Assembly (NCBI GenBank): GCA_002150815.3
Contig: NDFF03000367.1
Span: forward strand, 310,001-374,000
Source of the DNA: Grammothele lineata
Lineage: Eukaryota > Basidiomycota > Agaricomycetes > Polyporales > Polyporaceae
Reading direction: 5' to 3'
DNA length: 64,000 nucleotides
Positions 13,448-25,359 of the stretch are shown here, one piece after another (position 1 is the stretch's first letter; each line of letters opens with the position of its first letter). A program made the position numbers and the translations under genes. Below the pieces are notes generated by a model, which had not been told where the DNA came from, did not search any database, and worked only from the letters and a program-made list of their open reading frames with translations.

Positions 13448-16400
13448 TTACGCATTACGACAGGTGGGCTTATGAGCCTTCCAGTCCTGCTTCTGGCACT
13501 GCGGCGAGCAGTAGTACACCTTGCGGCATCGTCCACAGCACTTCACCGTCGCCCCCCTTTTCCCGCACACCTTGCACGCCGGACTGACCAGCGGCCGCTC
13601 GAGCAGCTTTCCCTGCCAGTTCACCACCTTCATCCGGCGCAGCTTTCGGAGCATCAGCCCCTCCGTCCCCCACACGGGGAACAGCGGGCCGATCGCGACC
13701 CGCGTCAGATACGGCGCAACGTGCGACCACTCCGACTTGAGCGCGAGGAACCCCTCGACATCCTTGCCGCGTCCGCAGCTGCAAAGCGGGTCTCCGGCAT
13801 GCATCGTCGTGTGCAGCGGCACCGTCGCTCCCGGCCGGCGGTACTCGCAGTTAGGAGTGTGCGACCAGTTCCGGCAACGTTCGGCGTACGCGGGCAGGAG
13901 CTGCTTCCATGCGCGCACCTCGAATGGCCCCAGGACCTCGATGGCGCCGATGAGTTTCATGGTCCGCCCAAAGACGTCGTCGAAGGAAGGTGTGAAGGGC
14001 GGCGCGATGGTGAGCACATGAGCGTCCGCCACGACGGTGCCGGCGCTAGGGTCGAGGCGGAGCCCGGAGAGGAAGAGGAAAGTGTCCGAGGGTCCGTTCG
14101 TGAGAGTGTCGAGGAGTGCGATGACGCGGAACGGCTTGCCGTCAGGCGCGATGACGGAGCCGCGGGCTATAGTGGTTCGGTAGAACAGGACGCCGATAGA
14201 CTTCTTGGGCCAGAGAAGCACGTTCGTAGCTTCTTCCTTAGTTATCTCTGGCGGGCGTATTTTATCCATGAACGAGTCTGAGGTGGTGTCTTGGATGGAG
14301 AGCTGAGTGTCGATGTGGTCGCCGAGCCATTTTTCCACCTCTGGCGCTTCTGGGTCGATGACCGCCATTCGGTCAAGATTCACTCTGTGCATACTCCAAG
14401 GATAAGAAGTCGATTCGGCTATCGTGACGACATACGGATTCAACTGGTAACTCTGCCAATTGTCCCACCATGCGGTGTAGATCGGTCCGTACAGCTTTGA
14501 GGTGGGGACTTATGAGCCAGTGGGCCAACTGTGCACAGCGACTACAACGACGCACCTCAATCCGTAACTCATCCTTCTCACTGATAATTTCCAGATGATG
14601 GTCCTCCGCGAAGACCGGGAGAGGGTAGACCACGTCTTGCTTCAGTCCTTCGAAGAGGATGCGCAGCACACAAGGGGAGGCCTGCACGACCTGAATAGCC
14701 GTCTTCGCATTCTTCGCATGCAACAGCGAACGGCGAGTCGCCCTGCTCTGAACAACAATGGAAGCAGCGAGCCCTTTGAATTGAAGGCGCGTCTTGTTGT
14801 TGTCGTCCAGATCTTCCTTCGCGCTCATGTAAACGGCGACCTGCTTCCCGATGGGCGTCTCCGCTTCATTCAGAGGCATCGTATCTGCAAGAGAAAACCA
14901 CTTGCATGCCTGGTCAAGTTCTCGTGAAGGACGGTCTTCCACGGGGACGATAAACAGGTTGTTCTCGTCCGCGAGGTCAACTTCGAACATCTGTACATGT
15001 GCCGTCTTAGGCTGCTCGCCGTCTCCGCTGTCTCCGCCGTCTCCGTCGGGAGAGTCCTTGGAGGGCAGAGAGCACAGCATAGACAGGGAGATCTTGATCG
15101 GGGCATCTGACCCGTCGTCGTCCTCACGAAGAGAATGGAGAAGCTGTGTCAGGATCGAGAAAGATACGATAACGTCAGATTTGCCGCTAAAGCCGGACGG
15201 ATCCTCTTCGATCCGAATGGACGGCCAGGCGGGGGTCCCAGTACTGACCACCTTCCCGAACGCGACATCGATAGACTGGAGGTACAAGCGCAGCCGCCCC
15301 GATCGCATGTAGACGACTAGGGGGGATGACTCGCACCGCGTGACCATGGCGTGCACCGACTCTCGGAACGATTCATAGCTGGCAGGGACGGTGATGTGCA
15401 TACGGACGAGAGGAGTGATCTCCTCCCACGTCGCAAACCGAGCTTCTGGGGGCCGGGGAGCTTCGAATGACGACTGCCGGAGGTACACGTCATGGCGGTG
15501 CAGCATTGTCTCGAGGTCGTCGACGCAGGCAGCCGCCTTGAGTATGTTGCCCGCTATGTGATCCTTTGTAAATCGCTGGGTGACAGACCAAATGGCGTCG
15601 TTCCAGTCTTGATATCCACCCTTGTAATGGAACCTCTGCCTAACACACTTCAAGAAGATGGCGAAGGATTCAGGGACGTGCTGTCGGATCGGAGAAACCC
15701 CTCTGCTGTGTCGCCGAGAGTCGGATTGAGACTCGACATATTTGAGAACGTCCCGGGCTGGAAACATAGACTTGAGGACTCCATACAGAAGTTCGCCAAG
15801 CTGCTCTACATGACTATCGCACAGCGTGATGTGAGTTCTGTTGCGAAGAGCGAAAAGGTCACCAGAGTTGGGCTTTTTCCAGGACACGCGTTCGAGATGT
15901 CTGGTATGGGGCGTGTCGTCGATCGTGATCTTCTCCTCCATGGAGTAGCCCGACGTGAAGCCCGTATAACGATCTACAGGAGCGAGGTCGAACCACAGGG
16001 CGACCTCGGCATAGTCAGTGTGGTCGTATTCCGGCATCGGTTTTTTCTTGTCGTGCTTGGAGTGAGACGGTCGCAGCACGAGCGACTCCGTATAGAGAAC
16101 GCCGCAGGCAGGCAGCTTCGTGTCGAGGAGGGGGACGGCGACCGAGAAGAGATTGATCACACCAACCTGATCGATAAGCGTCGAGGTGTCGATCGCGTCA
16201 AAGACGGCCGGGGCTCCCGCGTTCACGTACTCGTCCAAGCTGAGAACCAAAGGCTGGCTGCGAAACTGCCCAATGGAGAAGTTGGGGTTGAGATGGCCCG
16301 TGGCTGTGTACCAGTCGAGTGCTCTTGCTACGCGGAGGGGGTCTCCGCAGATGAAGCGCACAACAACGCTCTTGGGACCGCAAGCGGCTTGACGGAAGGC

Positions 16401-17385
16401 CGAGCACCATAGGGCAAATTCATCGCGAGCGGCATCGAAGAGTTCTTGTACGGAGATGCTGGTTCTATCACTGGTCAAGCTGAAGAGCTGTGCGGTGTGG
16501 AAGGGGACCAGAGGATCAAAACAAGGATGTGGGAATGAGTTCGAACCGTGGCGAGAATTCCAAAAGGTCGGGTTTAACCTGCTGGCCCCGGCAATGTCGG
16601 CCTGATTCATGGAAGTGATACCAGTGTCCCAAAAAAACTGGAATGCGATGCGATAGAAATATTCGGCACGCTTGTGCAAGGGGCTTGCTCCGCGATGTGA
16701 AGTATGGTGATAACCATCCTGAAGTCGTGACATCTGGCGTAAACTGATCGTTCGAATGAATTCGGCAGCGAGGCCTTGCGAGTCTTCTTCCGCCATTTGG
16801 GCCATCTCAAGCCAGAGGTGTTGAGCTTCTGACAGGGTATGTTGAGAGCCCCACCTAATGATAGATCCGTACGCGGAGTTGGACCACCATTCGGGACAAG
16901 TAGCTAGTTCGGCCAGTCGCCGACAATGAGACGCCAGAATGGATGGACAGTCAGAGTCGAGAAAAAGGTGGTTGAAGACGGACCAGATTACTGTTGGAGA
17001 TACGTCGTCCAAAACCATAGTTATAAGAAGAACATTCCGTGCTGCGGCGCGAAGAAGGAATAATCAGATCGTGCTCGACGGATCAAACGTACCACTCTAA
17101 TACTCACCTAGCAATACCGGCTCGAAGGTGGAACAAGTAAAGTCTATATTCCGGCTAACTATGGCGGGTGTCAGAAAGGAGATTTGCGCCTTCAGAAATA
17201 TCTCGAGACCTACATGATGGATTTTCGCAGAAGACAGTAAACAGGACGTCGCTACAGTCGACGGCGTTGAGCAGCAGAATGTCGACGGGGACATCTGGCG
17301 GTAAATCGCGTGTAATGCAAGCAGCTGGTGTGCGCCTGGAAGATCGGAGTTCAGTGGCTACTGGCCAACATACTGGTGAGGACAT
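13448..17385 (-). CDS. DUF4470 and MYND-type zinc-finger protein
   Basis: Four exons on the minus strand: 17385-17214, 17158-17108, 17041-14556 and 14494-13448, giving 1251 aa. The long internal frame alone would start at 17018, but two small upstream exons restore a full N-terminal domain (VDILLLNAVDCSDVLFT, then IDFTCSTFEPVLLARNV) that resembles fungal DUF4470. The join at 14555/14495 is a 61-nt intron with donor GTGCGT and a CTCAT branch-like site, and it brings in the C-terminal MYND finger (CKVC, CGRC, YYCSPQCQ, HKPTC). MYND fingers usually bind proline-rich peptides; the role of this family is not known to me. The central 800 residues have no motif I recognise. No signal peptide or membrane span is evident, so a nuclear or cytosolic place is likely. 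The gene starts about 250 bp from the hAT transposon. Confidence 0.85.
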
Positions 17386-17628
17386 TTGAACGAGAGGATC
17401 CCTGCTGAGGCCTAAGGACGGACGTGGTCAGCGGTGGTCAAGATCAGGCGTAACAGACGCCCGTGCCACTGAATTTGTCGAAAGGTTGGCCCAAAGCGTC
17501 GGATGACGTCAGCGAGGCAGTCGTGCGCCACTATACAAATAGTGGCAAATATGATTCATCGACGGCCCAGCTATGCGCTTGAATGTTTGAGCGTTTGAAC
17601 GGCGGGTCCCATCATCAACGTGTAAGTT

Positions 17629-17636
17629 GTACAGTA
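17629..17636. repeat. Left 8-bp target site duplication of the hAT element
   Basis: GTACAGTA lies directly outside the left inverted repeat and is identical to 21784-21791. Eight-base target duplications are typical of hAT superfamily insertions. Confidence 0.92.
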
Positions 17637-17649
17637 TAGGGTACAGTGA
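17637..17649 (+). repeat. Left terminal inverted repeat of the hAT element
   Basis: TAGGGTACAGTGA, perfectly complementary to 21771-21783. Confidence 0.93.
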
Positions 17650-17803
17650 GAAATTCTCCGGTATAATAACGCACAGTTAGGAACCTCGGCGGGGTTTCAG
17701 GGTGTTTTGAACAAGGGTTCGGAACAGTTAGTAACAGAGTTGTTATGAACTGTTAATATTGGTTCATAATACACCGCCCCGCGTTCATAACTGTGCGAAA
17801 CCA

Positions 17804-20800
17804 CTACCATTCCCAGTCAGGCGCGCCTCCGCCCGCCACTCGTGCCCGTTTGCTCGCCCTCACTTCAGCCCCGTCGTTATCGTCGCCGTTATCGTCGCCA
17901 CTATCACCCTCAGACCCGTCCTCATCGTCACCATTGTCCCTCCCCTCTCGGCGACTTCTCTTCGCCTTCTCGCTCAGGAATCGACCCAAGAACTTCGAAC
18001 TCAAGTCTACTTCCGCATCTAGAGCGAAGTATTTCGCCCTCGGCGCTGGGACCGCCGTCGACTCGGACGCCACCCCTTCGGCAGGCCAATCCTCGAAGAA
18101 CTCTTCATCCTCCAGGGTCTCCCCATCAGCATTACCGGATGTGATCTCAGGATCAAGCTCGCTCCAACGGAGGGTCGGGCGGGTTCTTGGTCTTATAGGG
18201 GTGTTCTGTAGCGGGTTCGTGAGCGGGAGCGCTTCCACAGTAAGCCCGGATATATCTCGTACCGCTTGTAAATACCACTGCCGGACCTGGATCATGTCTG
18301 TGAGCGTCCTTACGCTCTGGCGGTTCCTCACGGCAGAGTTGAACCATGTGAAATTCGATGCTGTTCGCTCGTCTGCCATTGAGTTGACGGCGACCGAGTA
18401 TTGCTTGACCGCGAGCAGCTGGAATAGGAGTCAGAAGAGGCCGGATAGTAGAGGTATGGAAGGTGTCGTACCGCCAATACTCGTGCATGGGGGTGAGGAA
18501 GGAGTGTCTCCCACCACAGCAAGATGGGACGTCCGTCTCCGGCGTTCATATCCAGGGGTGCATTAAATGGATACTCGCCTTTCGCGTAGGCCATAAGCTG
18601 GCTCCGAAGCTCCTTCGCTGCGGCTGCTAGGCCAAGTGTTGCAAGCCACTCCGTGCCGCCACGTTGGAACTCCGCCTGGAGCTCCCTCTTCAGATACTCC
18701 TTCGTGCGGTAGTATGCACGCGGGATCGGCGCGAGAAGACTATCGTCCCCTCTACCATCACCGTGCGATGGTGGGATGAAGATCGAGTTTGATGTAGTTG
18801 GCGTAGGCTGTCTGAGGATGTCCGACCGTGAGTATCCTACCACAACCACATAGTCAGCGTTCATATAACCTATCATGACGCAGCAACCTGCAGACTACAT
18901 ACGAGGGTTCAGGAAGAACGACACAAAGTAAATGTCAGTGGGCGATTCGTCGATAATCTCTGCATAGCGCTTGTTGATGATGGCTGTGATCTTTTCAGCG
19001 AGCTCAGGGGGAATGCCAGTGTGAGCTTCCGGACGACTGAAGAGATCACGGAGATAGCTGGCGATGGCAGACCAGAACACGAAGACATCGCCCGCGGTCG
19101 TGTCAGTCGCTTCGAGGCTCTTGATTGACCGCCCGATTGGTACGACAATCGATACATAGCGCAGGAGGGCCTGCTCGAACTGCATTGACGCCATGCTGTC
19201 TGCTTGTATCAGCACAATATCGAATGTGCAGTTCTTATATGACAGCATCAGCAAAGGGTCGGACGGATATGGAACAATGACACCCGCAGTATCAATGACG
19301 TACCTTGAACAGGCTCGCGTTCATGGCGGCTACCTTCCTCATCTGTGCCAGGCAACCAAGAACCGACTCACTGCTCCAGTAGACGTTCGCGAAGCGAGTT
19401 TTCCCAATGGCTTCGACACCACGACCAACGCCATCAGCGATACGGATAACAGTGAGCTCGTTCGAGACGAGGGTCGACTTGCGGAAGAATTTGATGATCT
19501 TGCGAAGATTACCGATGACCTGCGTGGAAGTGTTCCGGCGACGGCATCAGACTCGGGATTCGACGGGCTTTAGATAGGGGGATACGACATTACCTCCTTG
19601 AACTCGGGCAGGTTCGTGATGTCCTTGCACGTGTTGTGAAGGTGATGGACGGGATCAAGCATGTTGAGGAGCCACGGGTGTGACTCTGCCATGAGTCGAC
19701 GAGCTTTGCGGGTGTTTCCGGTATTATCGGAACATATGCCAGAGAACCGTGTGATACCAACCTTCAACATGACCTGGAGCGATAGCCCTTATTGTCTACA
19801 CGCACACGCCGTGAAACCGAACGCTTGAACTCACCTCCGTCAAAAGTGCGGAGATATGCTCTGCCGTGTGGTGTTCACGTGAGGCCTCGTTGCCTTCGAC
19901 GAAGTAGACACGTCGATCGGCTGTGGTAATATGCACGGTGTATACAGACTGGGGCTTTCGGGTGGTACCGCCGTCGTACGTGATGCTGAGGTTGGTCTCC
20001 CGCTGCAAGATGTCGATCTGAAGCTTACGTACTTGCGCGGCCTCGGAGGGAATGTGGCTGTCGGCGAAAGTCGTCGAGGACGTCGGCTTGTACTTCGGGT
20101 TGGCAGCGGCAACGAACTCCTTCCACTCGGGAGAGTCGACAAGAGTTGGAACCATACCACGGACACACATCAGCTTCATGATGAGCCAGTCCAACCTCTT
20201 GTTTAGGTTCTCTCGACCGGCGAGTACAGTGATCTCTCCGATACCTGACTGCTTGAGTCGCGGCCGAGACTCTGAACTCGCCCCACTGGGCCGAGAGTCC
20301 TGTACGATGGCAGCAGCCAGATTACCGGGTGCAGCGTTGTTCGGTCCCGGAGCACCTGACATAAGCAGCACACCGGTGAGCAACCTGAGATTCCGGAAGA
20401 AGAACGCTGCTGCCCGCCGTACCAGGAGTTGGTGCTGAGACCGTTAGCACACCAAGCTGAGAGCCGAGTGAGTTGGCAGAAGACCACTCATTGGCCTTCT
20501 CACGGAGATCAGGGGGCAGTTTGCGGCATTCGACAGCGTGCTTGAGGATGCGCTTCCGCTGGGGATGGCCGGCGCGTACGTGATCGCATCCTATTCCCAC
20601 ACAGCGGTAGTATGCCTTGCCGTCGTCGTCATCCGAGTCCTTGGTGCATTTGATGACAAGGGCAAGGACTTCGCCAGTAGCCGGACGACCAGCTTGCGGA
20701 GTTCTCGCATCGAAGGACTTATCTGGCAGGTCATCTTTGAAGCCTTTGAGGCCAAGGGGGGCCTGTCCGAAATGATTCAGAGCGGGTGAGGAATGCGTGC

Positions 20801-21443
20801 ATGAATAAGTGCATTAGGATAAACTCATACCGTAGTGCTTGACTTGCCATCTAAGGCGTCTTCGGTGACGCCATCCGGGGTCTTGCGAGGTTTACGAGAA
20901 CTATTTACGCCGGGGCGCTTTGTTGCCGCAGGTCTTCCGGCCCCAGTGGCTGTCGTCTCTGGTAGGGATGGCGGTGGGAACTTCGTATGGAAGTCAGTAC
21001 CGGCGTAAAGGACAGATGGCGTGCAAACTCACCGGCTTCTCAGCGTCAACATAAGCTTTGCATGCACCCGCGCGAACATCCTCGATCCATTTCAAGAGGA
21101 TGCCATCCGATTCCGGGTTGTCACACGCCTGCCGATACTTCTCAAGGACATCAACGAGCGCGCATACAGATGCGCCGCGCTCTGTGATAGGCAAGGTCCC
21201 GTCGCCACTCGACCGCGCCTTGAAGCCGAAGGCAATCTCTAAATCGCGGTTGATTGCCCCGGAGATAGAGCCGACGAGTTCGAGGCTCTCCTCAGAGGGG
21301 CCCGAGTAATTTTGAAAGGGAAAATTCTGGCTGTGCGGGACGTCGGGGAGGCTTTCGGGGAGATTCCTGAGGATGTGCTGCAGCTCACAGAGCCGCTGTG
21401 TGACGGAAAGAGAGCCTGACCCTCCGGAAGGAGTCTCGGACAT
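17804..21443 (-). CDS. hAT transposase with BED zinc finger
   Basis: Nine exons join in phase on the minus strand: 21443-21033, 20980-20831, 20762-20423, 20355-19835, 19773-19594, 19519-19304, 19233-18903, 18836-18472 and 18418-17804, giving 1042 aa. The protein should cut and rejoin the element ends. In order it has an N-terminal region, a basic linker, a BED-like finger (YYRCVGIGCDHVRAGH then ILKHAVEC, about residues 230-255), an RNase H-like core (LSITYDGGT with the first catalytic Asp; SGICSDNTGNT, HHLHNTCKDI), and the hAT C-terminal dimerisation segment (WWETL, HARVLALLAVKQYSVAVNS, MADERTASNFTW). An acidic then basic tail with KRAR could act as a nuclear signal. The ATG at 21443 is preferred over one at 21536 because it follows the promoter-like stretch and begins the conserved frame. 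Exon borders are predictions. Confidence 0.9.
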
Positions 21444-21770
21444 GGTGAAAGTCGAGTTGAGAGAGACGACAGGCGGCAGGGAAAAAGTACCAACACGCAC
21501 TGTGTGCCAAGAGGTCTCGACAGTCGCTATAATCACGCAATACAGCCTCGTAGAACATGGTAGAACAACTGGAATATTCAGGCTGTTTGAATTTACCTAT
21601 CGCGGCCAATGGCGGCATCGAGGAGAGACTCGGCCACGCGCTGGCCGCCATCAAGCGTTCAGTATTATGCACACTTCCGAACTGGGTATTTAGGGGCGTC
21701 TAGTGCATAACAGTTCATAACAAGTTCAGAACACGTGTTATAAACAAGCTGTTAGCAATTAGGTATATCT

Positions 21771-21783
21771 TCACTGTACCCTA
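21771..21783 (-). repeat. Right terminal inverted repeat of the hAT element
   Basis: TCACTGTACCCTA, the perfect complement of the left repeat at 17637-17649. Confidence 0.93.
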
Positions 21784-21791
21784 GTACAGTA
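21784..21791. repeat. Right 8-bp target site duplication of the hAT element
   Basis: GTACAGTA, identical to 17629-17636. Confidence 0.92.
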
Positions 21792-22550
21792 TTTGAAGTA
21801 GCTCACCAAGTTCAAACTCAGGTGTCTGTTCGTAGGTCGCGGATTGCTGAAGTGATGGCCAAGTCTAACTCGGACAGCCGTCGACTGCCAGCGGTCAGTC
21901 ACGGTGGCCCTAGCATGGGTGACCGTCCCGCGACTCTCCTCGTCCGATGGCGCGGCTGCTTCCTAAGTCGATATGATTCTAACCGTCTAGACTGCCCAGG
22001 TTTCGTTCGAGTGTTGAAATCAGTGGCTCGGTGCAGAACTCCCGCGCAATTTAGCAACATTCTCAGCTTCCATAGGTCGAGTCAACGTCGTGCGTAGAAG
22101 AGCAGTGACTCTTCATCACGTTCAAGCTACTGCGTTCGCAGCTCACGATTCACGATCACAACCAAATCAGAACATCAGCTCCCTCGAAACGGACATCCCG
22201 CGGCGCAGCTGTATGCGCAGCGACACCTGAGGTTCGAGCGCTCGCAGTAGCTTGAAACTCGAGCGCGTTTGTCAGCTCTGACTGCAATGCCGGCGACACG
22301 TATGTGCGGCACAGCTACGAAATGAAAGCGTCTGGACTGTCTTGTCCGCAGATTGAGCTCGAAGTGCGTACGAATGCGGCCGGCAGCGTCATGTCTGGGT
22401 TCCCACCCTGACAAACGAAGACGTCACACTGTCGAAGACGTAAAGCAGAGCCCTGGACACATAAAAGGCTCCTGAAAGGAAGCCCGGAGCACTCACATCG
22501 ACAAAGCACTCCTCTTCAACGTACAAGGCTGCTCTGATAACTTCCAACAA
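21792..22550. other. Intergenic, hAT element to first GST-like gene
   Basis: No gene seen. It contains the promoter of the first GST-like gene, with an ATAAAAGG box near 22461, about 90 bp before the ATG. Confidence 0.5.
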
Positions 22551-23525
22551 ATGGCTCAAACTGAGAGGATCACGCTCTATGCCGCCACGGTAGGTTCTTC
22601 TATTGCGATCACGGATCCTACATTGTTCACCCCGAAATTCTCTAACTGGCAGGACTCACCTTTCCCCCACCGAGTGATGATCGCACTCGAGGAGGCCAAT
22701 GCCAAGTATGACATTATCTGGATTGACCTCATCAACAAGCCGGACTGGTACGAAAAGAAGGTGTACCCGAACGGCGCCAAGGTACATCAGAACAACCTTC
22801 TACTCTTGTTCTCCCCGCTCACCTGCCTCGTCTCTGCGCCGCTAACTGCAGGTACCCCTGCTCATCTACGGCGGGCCTGAGCTGCACCCGGACGAGTCGC
22901 CCTCCCCCTCGTCTCTGCAGATTCCCGAGTCGCTCATCATCCTCGAGTTCCTCGCGGACCTCTTCGGTCCCTCCGCCGGTCTGCTTCCCGCCTCACCCGC
23001 GCTCCGCGCCAAAGCGCGCCTCTTCGCCAACACGGTGGACACCAAGTTTATCCCCGCCTTCGCCGCTTGCAGCTTTATGAGCGGGCCCGCCGAAGGGCTG
23101 CTCGCTGTGATGGACGCTCTTCAGGCGATGCTACCCCCTGTCGACGAGGGCAAGTTTGTCGTGGGGGAATGGAGTGTCGCCGACGCGACGTTCATTCCGT
23201 TCCTGATGCGCCTGGAGATGATCGTGCGTCTGCGCGCACCGATGCTCGCCCCAGGTGTAGCAGAGCAGGTCGAGGGGGCGCTGAAAAGCGAGCGGTTCGC
23301 ACGCCTGCAGCTGTGGAAGGAAGATATGCTCGCGCGGCCTAGCGTGACGAAGACGTTTGACGAGGTGCGTTTTAACTCTGGTACAGCTGCGAGGCTTGGA
23401 CTCAATCGGGACGATGGCTGTTATAGGCTGCGGTCATCCAGAAGTTCTGGGAGCGCCTGGAGAGAATTCAGAAGACAGGTAAGGTGAACAGCGAGATCAC
23501 CATTCCGATTCCGCAAAAGAAATGA
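22551..23525 (+). CDS. Glutathione S-transferase-like protein (GST copy 1)
   Basis: Four exons, 22551-22589, 22653-22781, 22852-23364 and 23427-23525, all with phase-0 introns, giving 259 aa. The N-terminal thioredoxin-like half has [14 protein letters not shown], where a Ser sits in the usual catalytic region, then DLINKPDWY, and the Val-Pro of a GST cis-proline loop at the start of exon 3 (VPLLIYGGP). The C-terminal half is an all-helical GST domain with the motif [15 protein letters not shown], matching the conserved N-capping region. It should be a cytosolic enzyme that conjugates glutathione to, or removes it from, small molecules. The 39-nt first exon and intron placement are shared with GST copies 2, 3 and 4. 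An exact GST class is not assigned. Confidence 0.88.
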
Positions 23526-23943
23526 ACGATGTCGCGGATGCAATAAATGTCCTTACTGTATGAGAGACGCTGAATTTGAAGCGGGAGCAGATTAGCACAC
23601 GCATATCGCACTTGTGAATCGCACGTGGACAATCTCCGCGACAGGTCATCCGCTGGACCGTCGGGAACTATCTCGCTCGCCGAGTGTGACCGGATTCCGG
23701 CACTCGCTGTCGTAGAAGTTGTCCTGATGATGCAACGTTATCCAACGCACGTCACTCCTCGTAACTCGCAGCCCCACCTCTCTCACAGTTCAGTGACAGC
23801 GGTGGGCCTTCCGTGCGCTGTCCCACCTGCTTGCTGTCGACTTAAACATCCCTCCGCTTTTCCACCGGACGTCCTTATCATGGCCACTGCGAATTAGCTT
23901 CATATATATAGTGTTCTTACCTCTAGGCAGCAATCCTATCGGA
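23526..23943. other. Intergenic, GST copy 1 to ICMT copy 1
   Basis: No gene seen. A TATATATA box at about 23904 lies some 40 bp before the ICMT copy 1 ATG. Confidence 0.5.
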
Positions 23944-24789
23944 ATGGCGCCGTTTCTCGTCCCCACTCTCGCGACGCCACTACTCAAAGTCCCTATTCTG
24001 TTCTCCACCGCCATCTGCACTTACTATGGGTTCACGCCACCAATTCCTCAGCCGGAAAAGAGGGAGGAGCAGCGCTTCACGGTCACCGTGTCCGACTGGA
24101 TGACGCGCACGCCTTACATCCAGATGCCCGCGTCTTGGATACTCAAGGTATGTTTCTTTGCCAGTGCCTTAGCCCATATGCCTCAGATTGAACTCTTCTC
24201 AGTGCACACTTCTGACGTTCCCCCTTCCCAGGGTATGATGTGCGGCTTCGCGCTGACTGAAGCAACTGTCCTCATTCTCCACCGCGTCCCCTACCCGTTC
24301 TCTGCCCGCCTCCTCTCCCTCATCCCACGAAACGCCTCAGCCACATATCCCTCCGCTCTTTCCCTTTCCCCACTTTCCGTCACAGGCTGCGCCCTCGCGA
24401 TCGTAGGTGGCCTGCTCCGAGTGAAATGCCACCGCGCTCTCGGCCGCTTCTTCACCTGGCACGTCGCCGTCCGCGACAACCACAAACTTATCACCTCCGG
24501 CCCATACTCTATCGTACGTCACCCGGGATACTCCTCGTGGGTCGTCATGATGGCCGGGAACATCTTGTACCTGCTTAGCCCCGGCTCGTACTTCCGCGAG
24601 TCCGGGCTCTCGCGCTCGACGAGCTGGCGCGTTGGGGTGGGGGCGTGCGTTGGGTATCTTGGGGTTGTGGGGTGGAACTTGCTCTCGAGGATGAAGAAGG
24701 AGGATAAGGTGTTGAGGGAGGCGTTTGGGCGGGAGTGGGAGGATTGGGCGGAGCGGACGCCGTACCGACTCATCCCCTATGTGTACTGA
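23944..24789 (+). CDS. ICMT-like membrane methyltransferase (copy 1)
   Basis: Two exons, 23944-24147 and 24232-24789, joined at a phase-0 intron after Lys, give 253 aa. The protein is hydrophobic with several membrane spans and ends in the isoprenylcysteine carboxyl methyltransferase core: GRFFTWHVAV, HKLITSGPYSIVRHPGYSSW, and the C-terminal EWEDWAERTPYRLIPYVY. In ICMT/STE14 enzymes these segments bind S-adenosylmethionine at the endoplasmic reticulum membrane and methylate the carboxyl group of prenylated cysteine. Whether this copy uses CaaX proteins or a small carboxylic acid cannot be told. It is the first of six related genes in the cluster and has a longer first exon (204 nt) than the 189-nt group (copies 2, 3, 4). 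The ATG at 23944 is the first Met of the open frame. Confidence 0.88.
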   Translation: MAPFLVPTLATPLLKVPILFSTAICTYYGFTPPIPQPEKREEQRFTVTVSDWMTRTPYIQMPASWILKVCFFASALAHMPQIELFSVHTSDVPPSQGMMCGFALTEATVLILHRVPYPFSARLLSLIPRNASATYPSALSLSPLSVTGCALAIVGGLLRVKCHRALGRFFTWHVAVRDNHKLITSGPYSIVRHPGYSSWVVMMAGNILYLLSPGSYFRESGLSRSTSWRVGVGACVGYLGVVGWNLLSRMKKEDKVLREAFGREWEDWAERTPYRLIPYVY

Positions 24790-25359
24790 AGGCCTTTCCG
24801 GGGTGGGATGCATCTGGCAAGTACGTCTTATAGCAGAACTGCTTTCTCGGTCCGAGATCTCGTGACACAGGCGGTCGGGCGTAGCACCGAAGCAAGTGAA
24901 CTTCTGGAAGAGGACGCCGTGAATTAGTATAAGAGATATCACTCGTTCGGACCGAGGGCAACTAGGGCAGGACAAATGATATATTTTCCGTCATCGCTCT
25001 AGTGTTCATTAGTACGCCTCCGATGGTGGAAGTGCTGTTGTTTTTTGCCTACTATGAAACATACATGTGGGAAGGGATAACACTACCTAGTGAATACCGT
25101 TTTTCCTTGCATGACATGATCCTGTAAATTCGCGGCAGGTACGAGTACATATCCGCGTCCATTGGGTAATAGCACTAGGAGCTGGCCAGACCGTACTTCT
25201 GAAGAAACCCGTACTCGTGCACGGGTACTCGCGTACTACCCGCAGACTACACCGTTGAATGTCAGAGCCGAGACCCCGATCACTCACCTCAATTCATCCT
25301 CTTAACGAAGGTCATCCAAAAGCCGCCCGGCGGCTTCCAGAAGTCGGTAACTACGATTC
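24790..25359. other. Intergenic, no gene seen
   Basis: Flank between ICMT copy 1 and the decayed ICMT relic. Short open frames on both strands show no domain. Confidence 0.45.

Larger units (their letters stand above)
17637..21783 (-). mobile_element. hAT superfamily DNA transposon, apparently intact
   Basis: The 4147-bp element is bounded by perfect 13-bp terminal inverted repeats: TAGGGTACAGTGA at 17637-17649 and its complement at 21771-21783. Both are flanked by the same 8-bp duplication GTACAGTA. Subterminal copies of GTTCATAAC (17783-17791, 21713-21721, and inverted at 17742-17750) may be transposase binding sites. The interior carries one gene on the minus strand, covering 17804-21443, that encodes a BED-finger hAT transposase. 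Perfect ends, perfect duplication and an unbroken transposase frame argue for recent insertion and possible activity. The element sits between the DUF4470-MYND gene and the enzyme cluster. Confidence 0.93.

Noticed and set aside
13029..13475. 148-codon plus-strand open frame
   Set aside because: It lies in convergent 3' flanks, overlaps the MYND gene end and has no recognisable domain.
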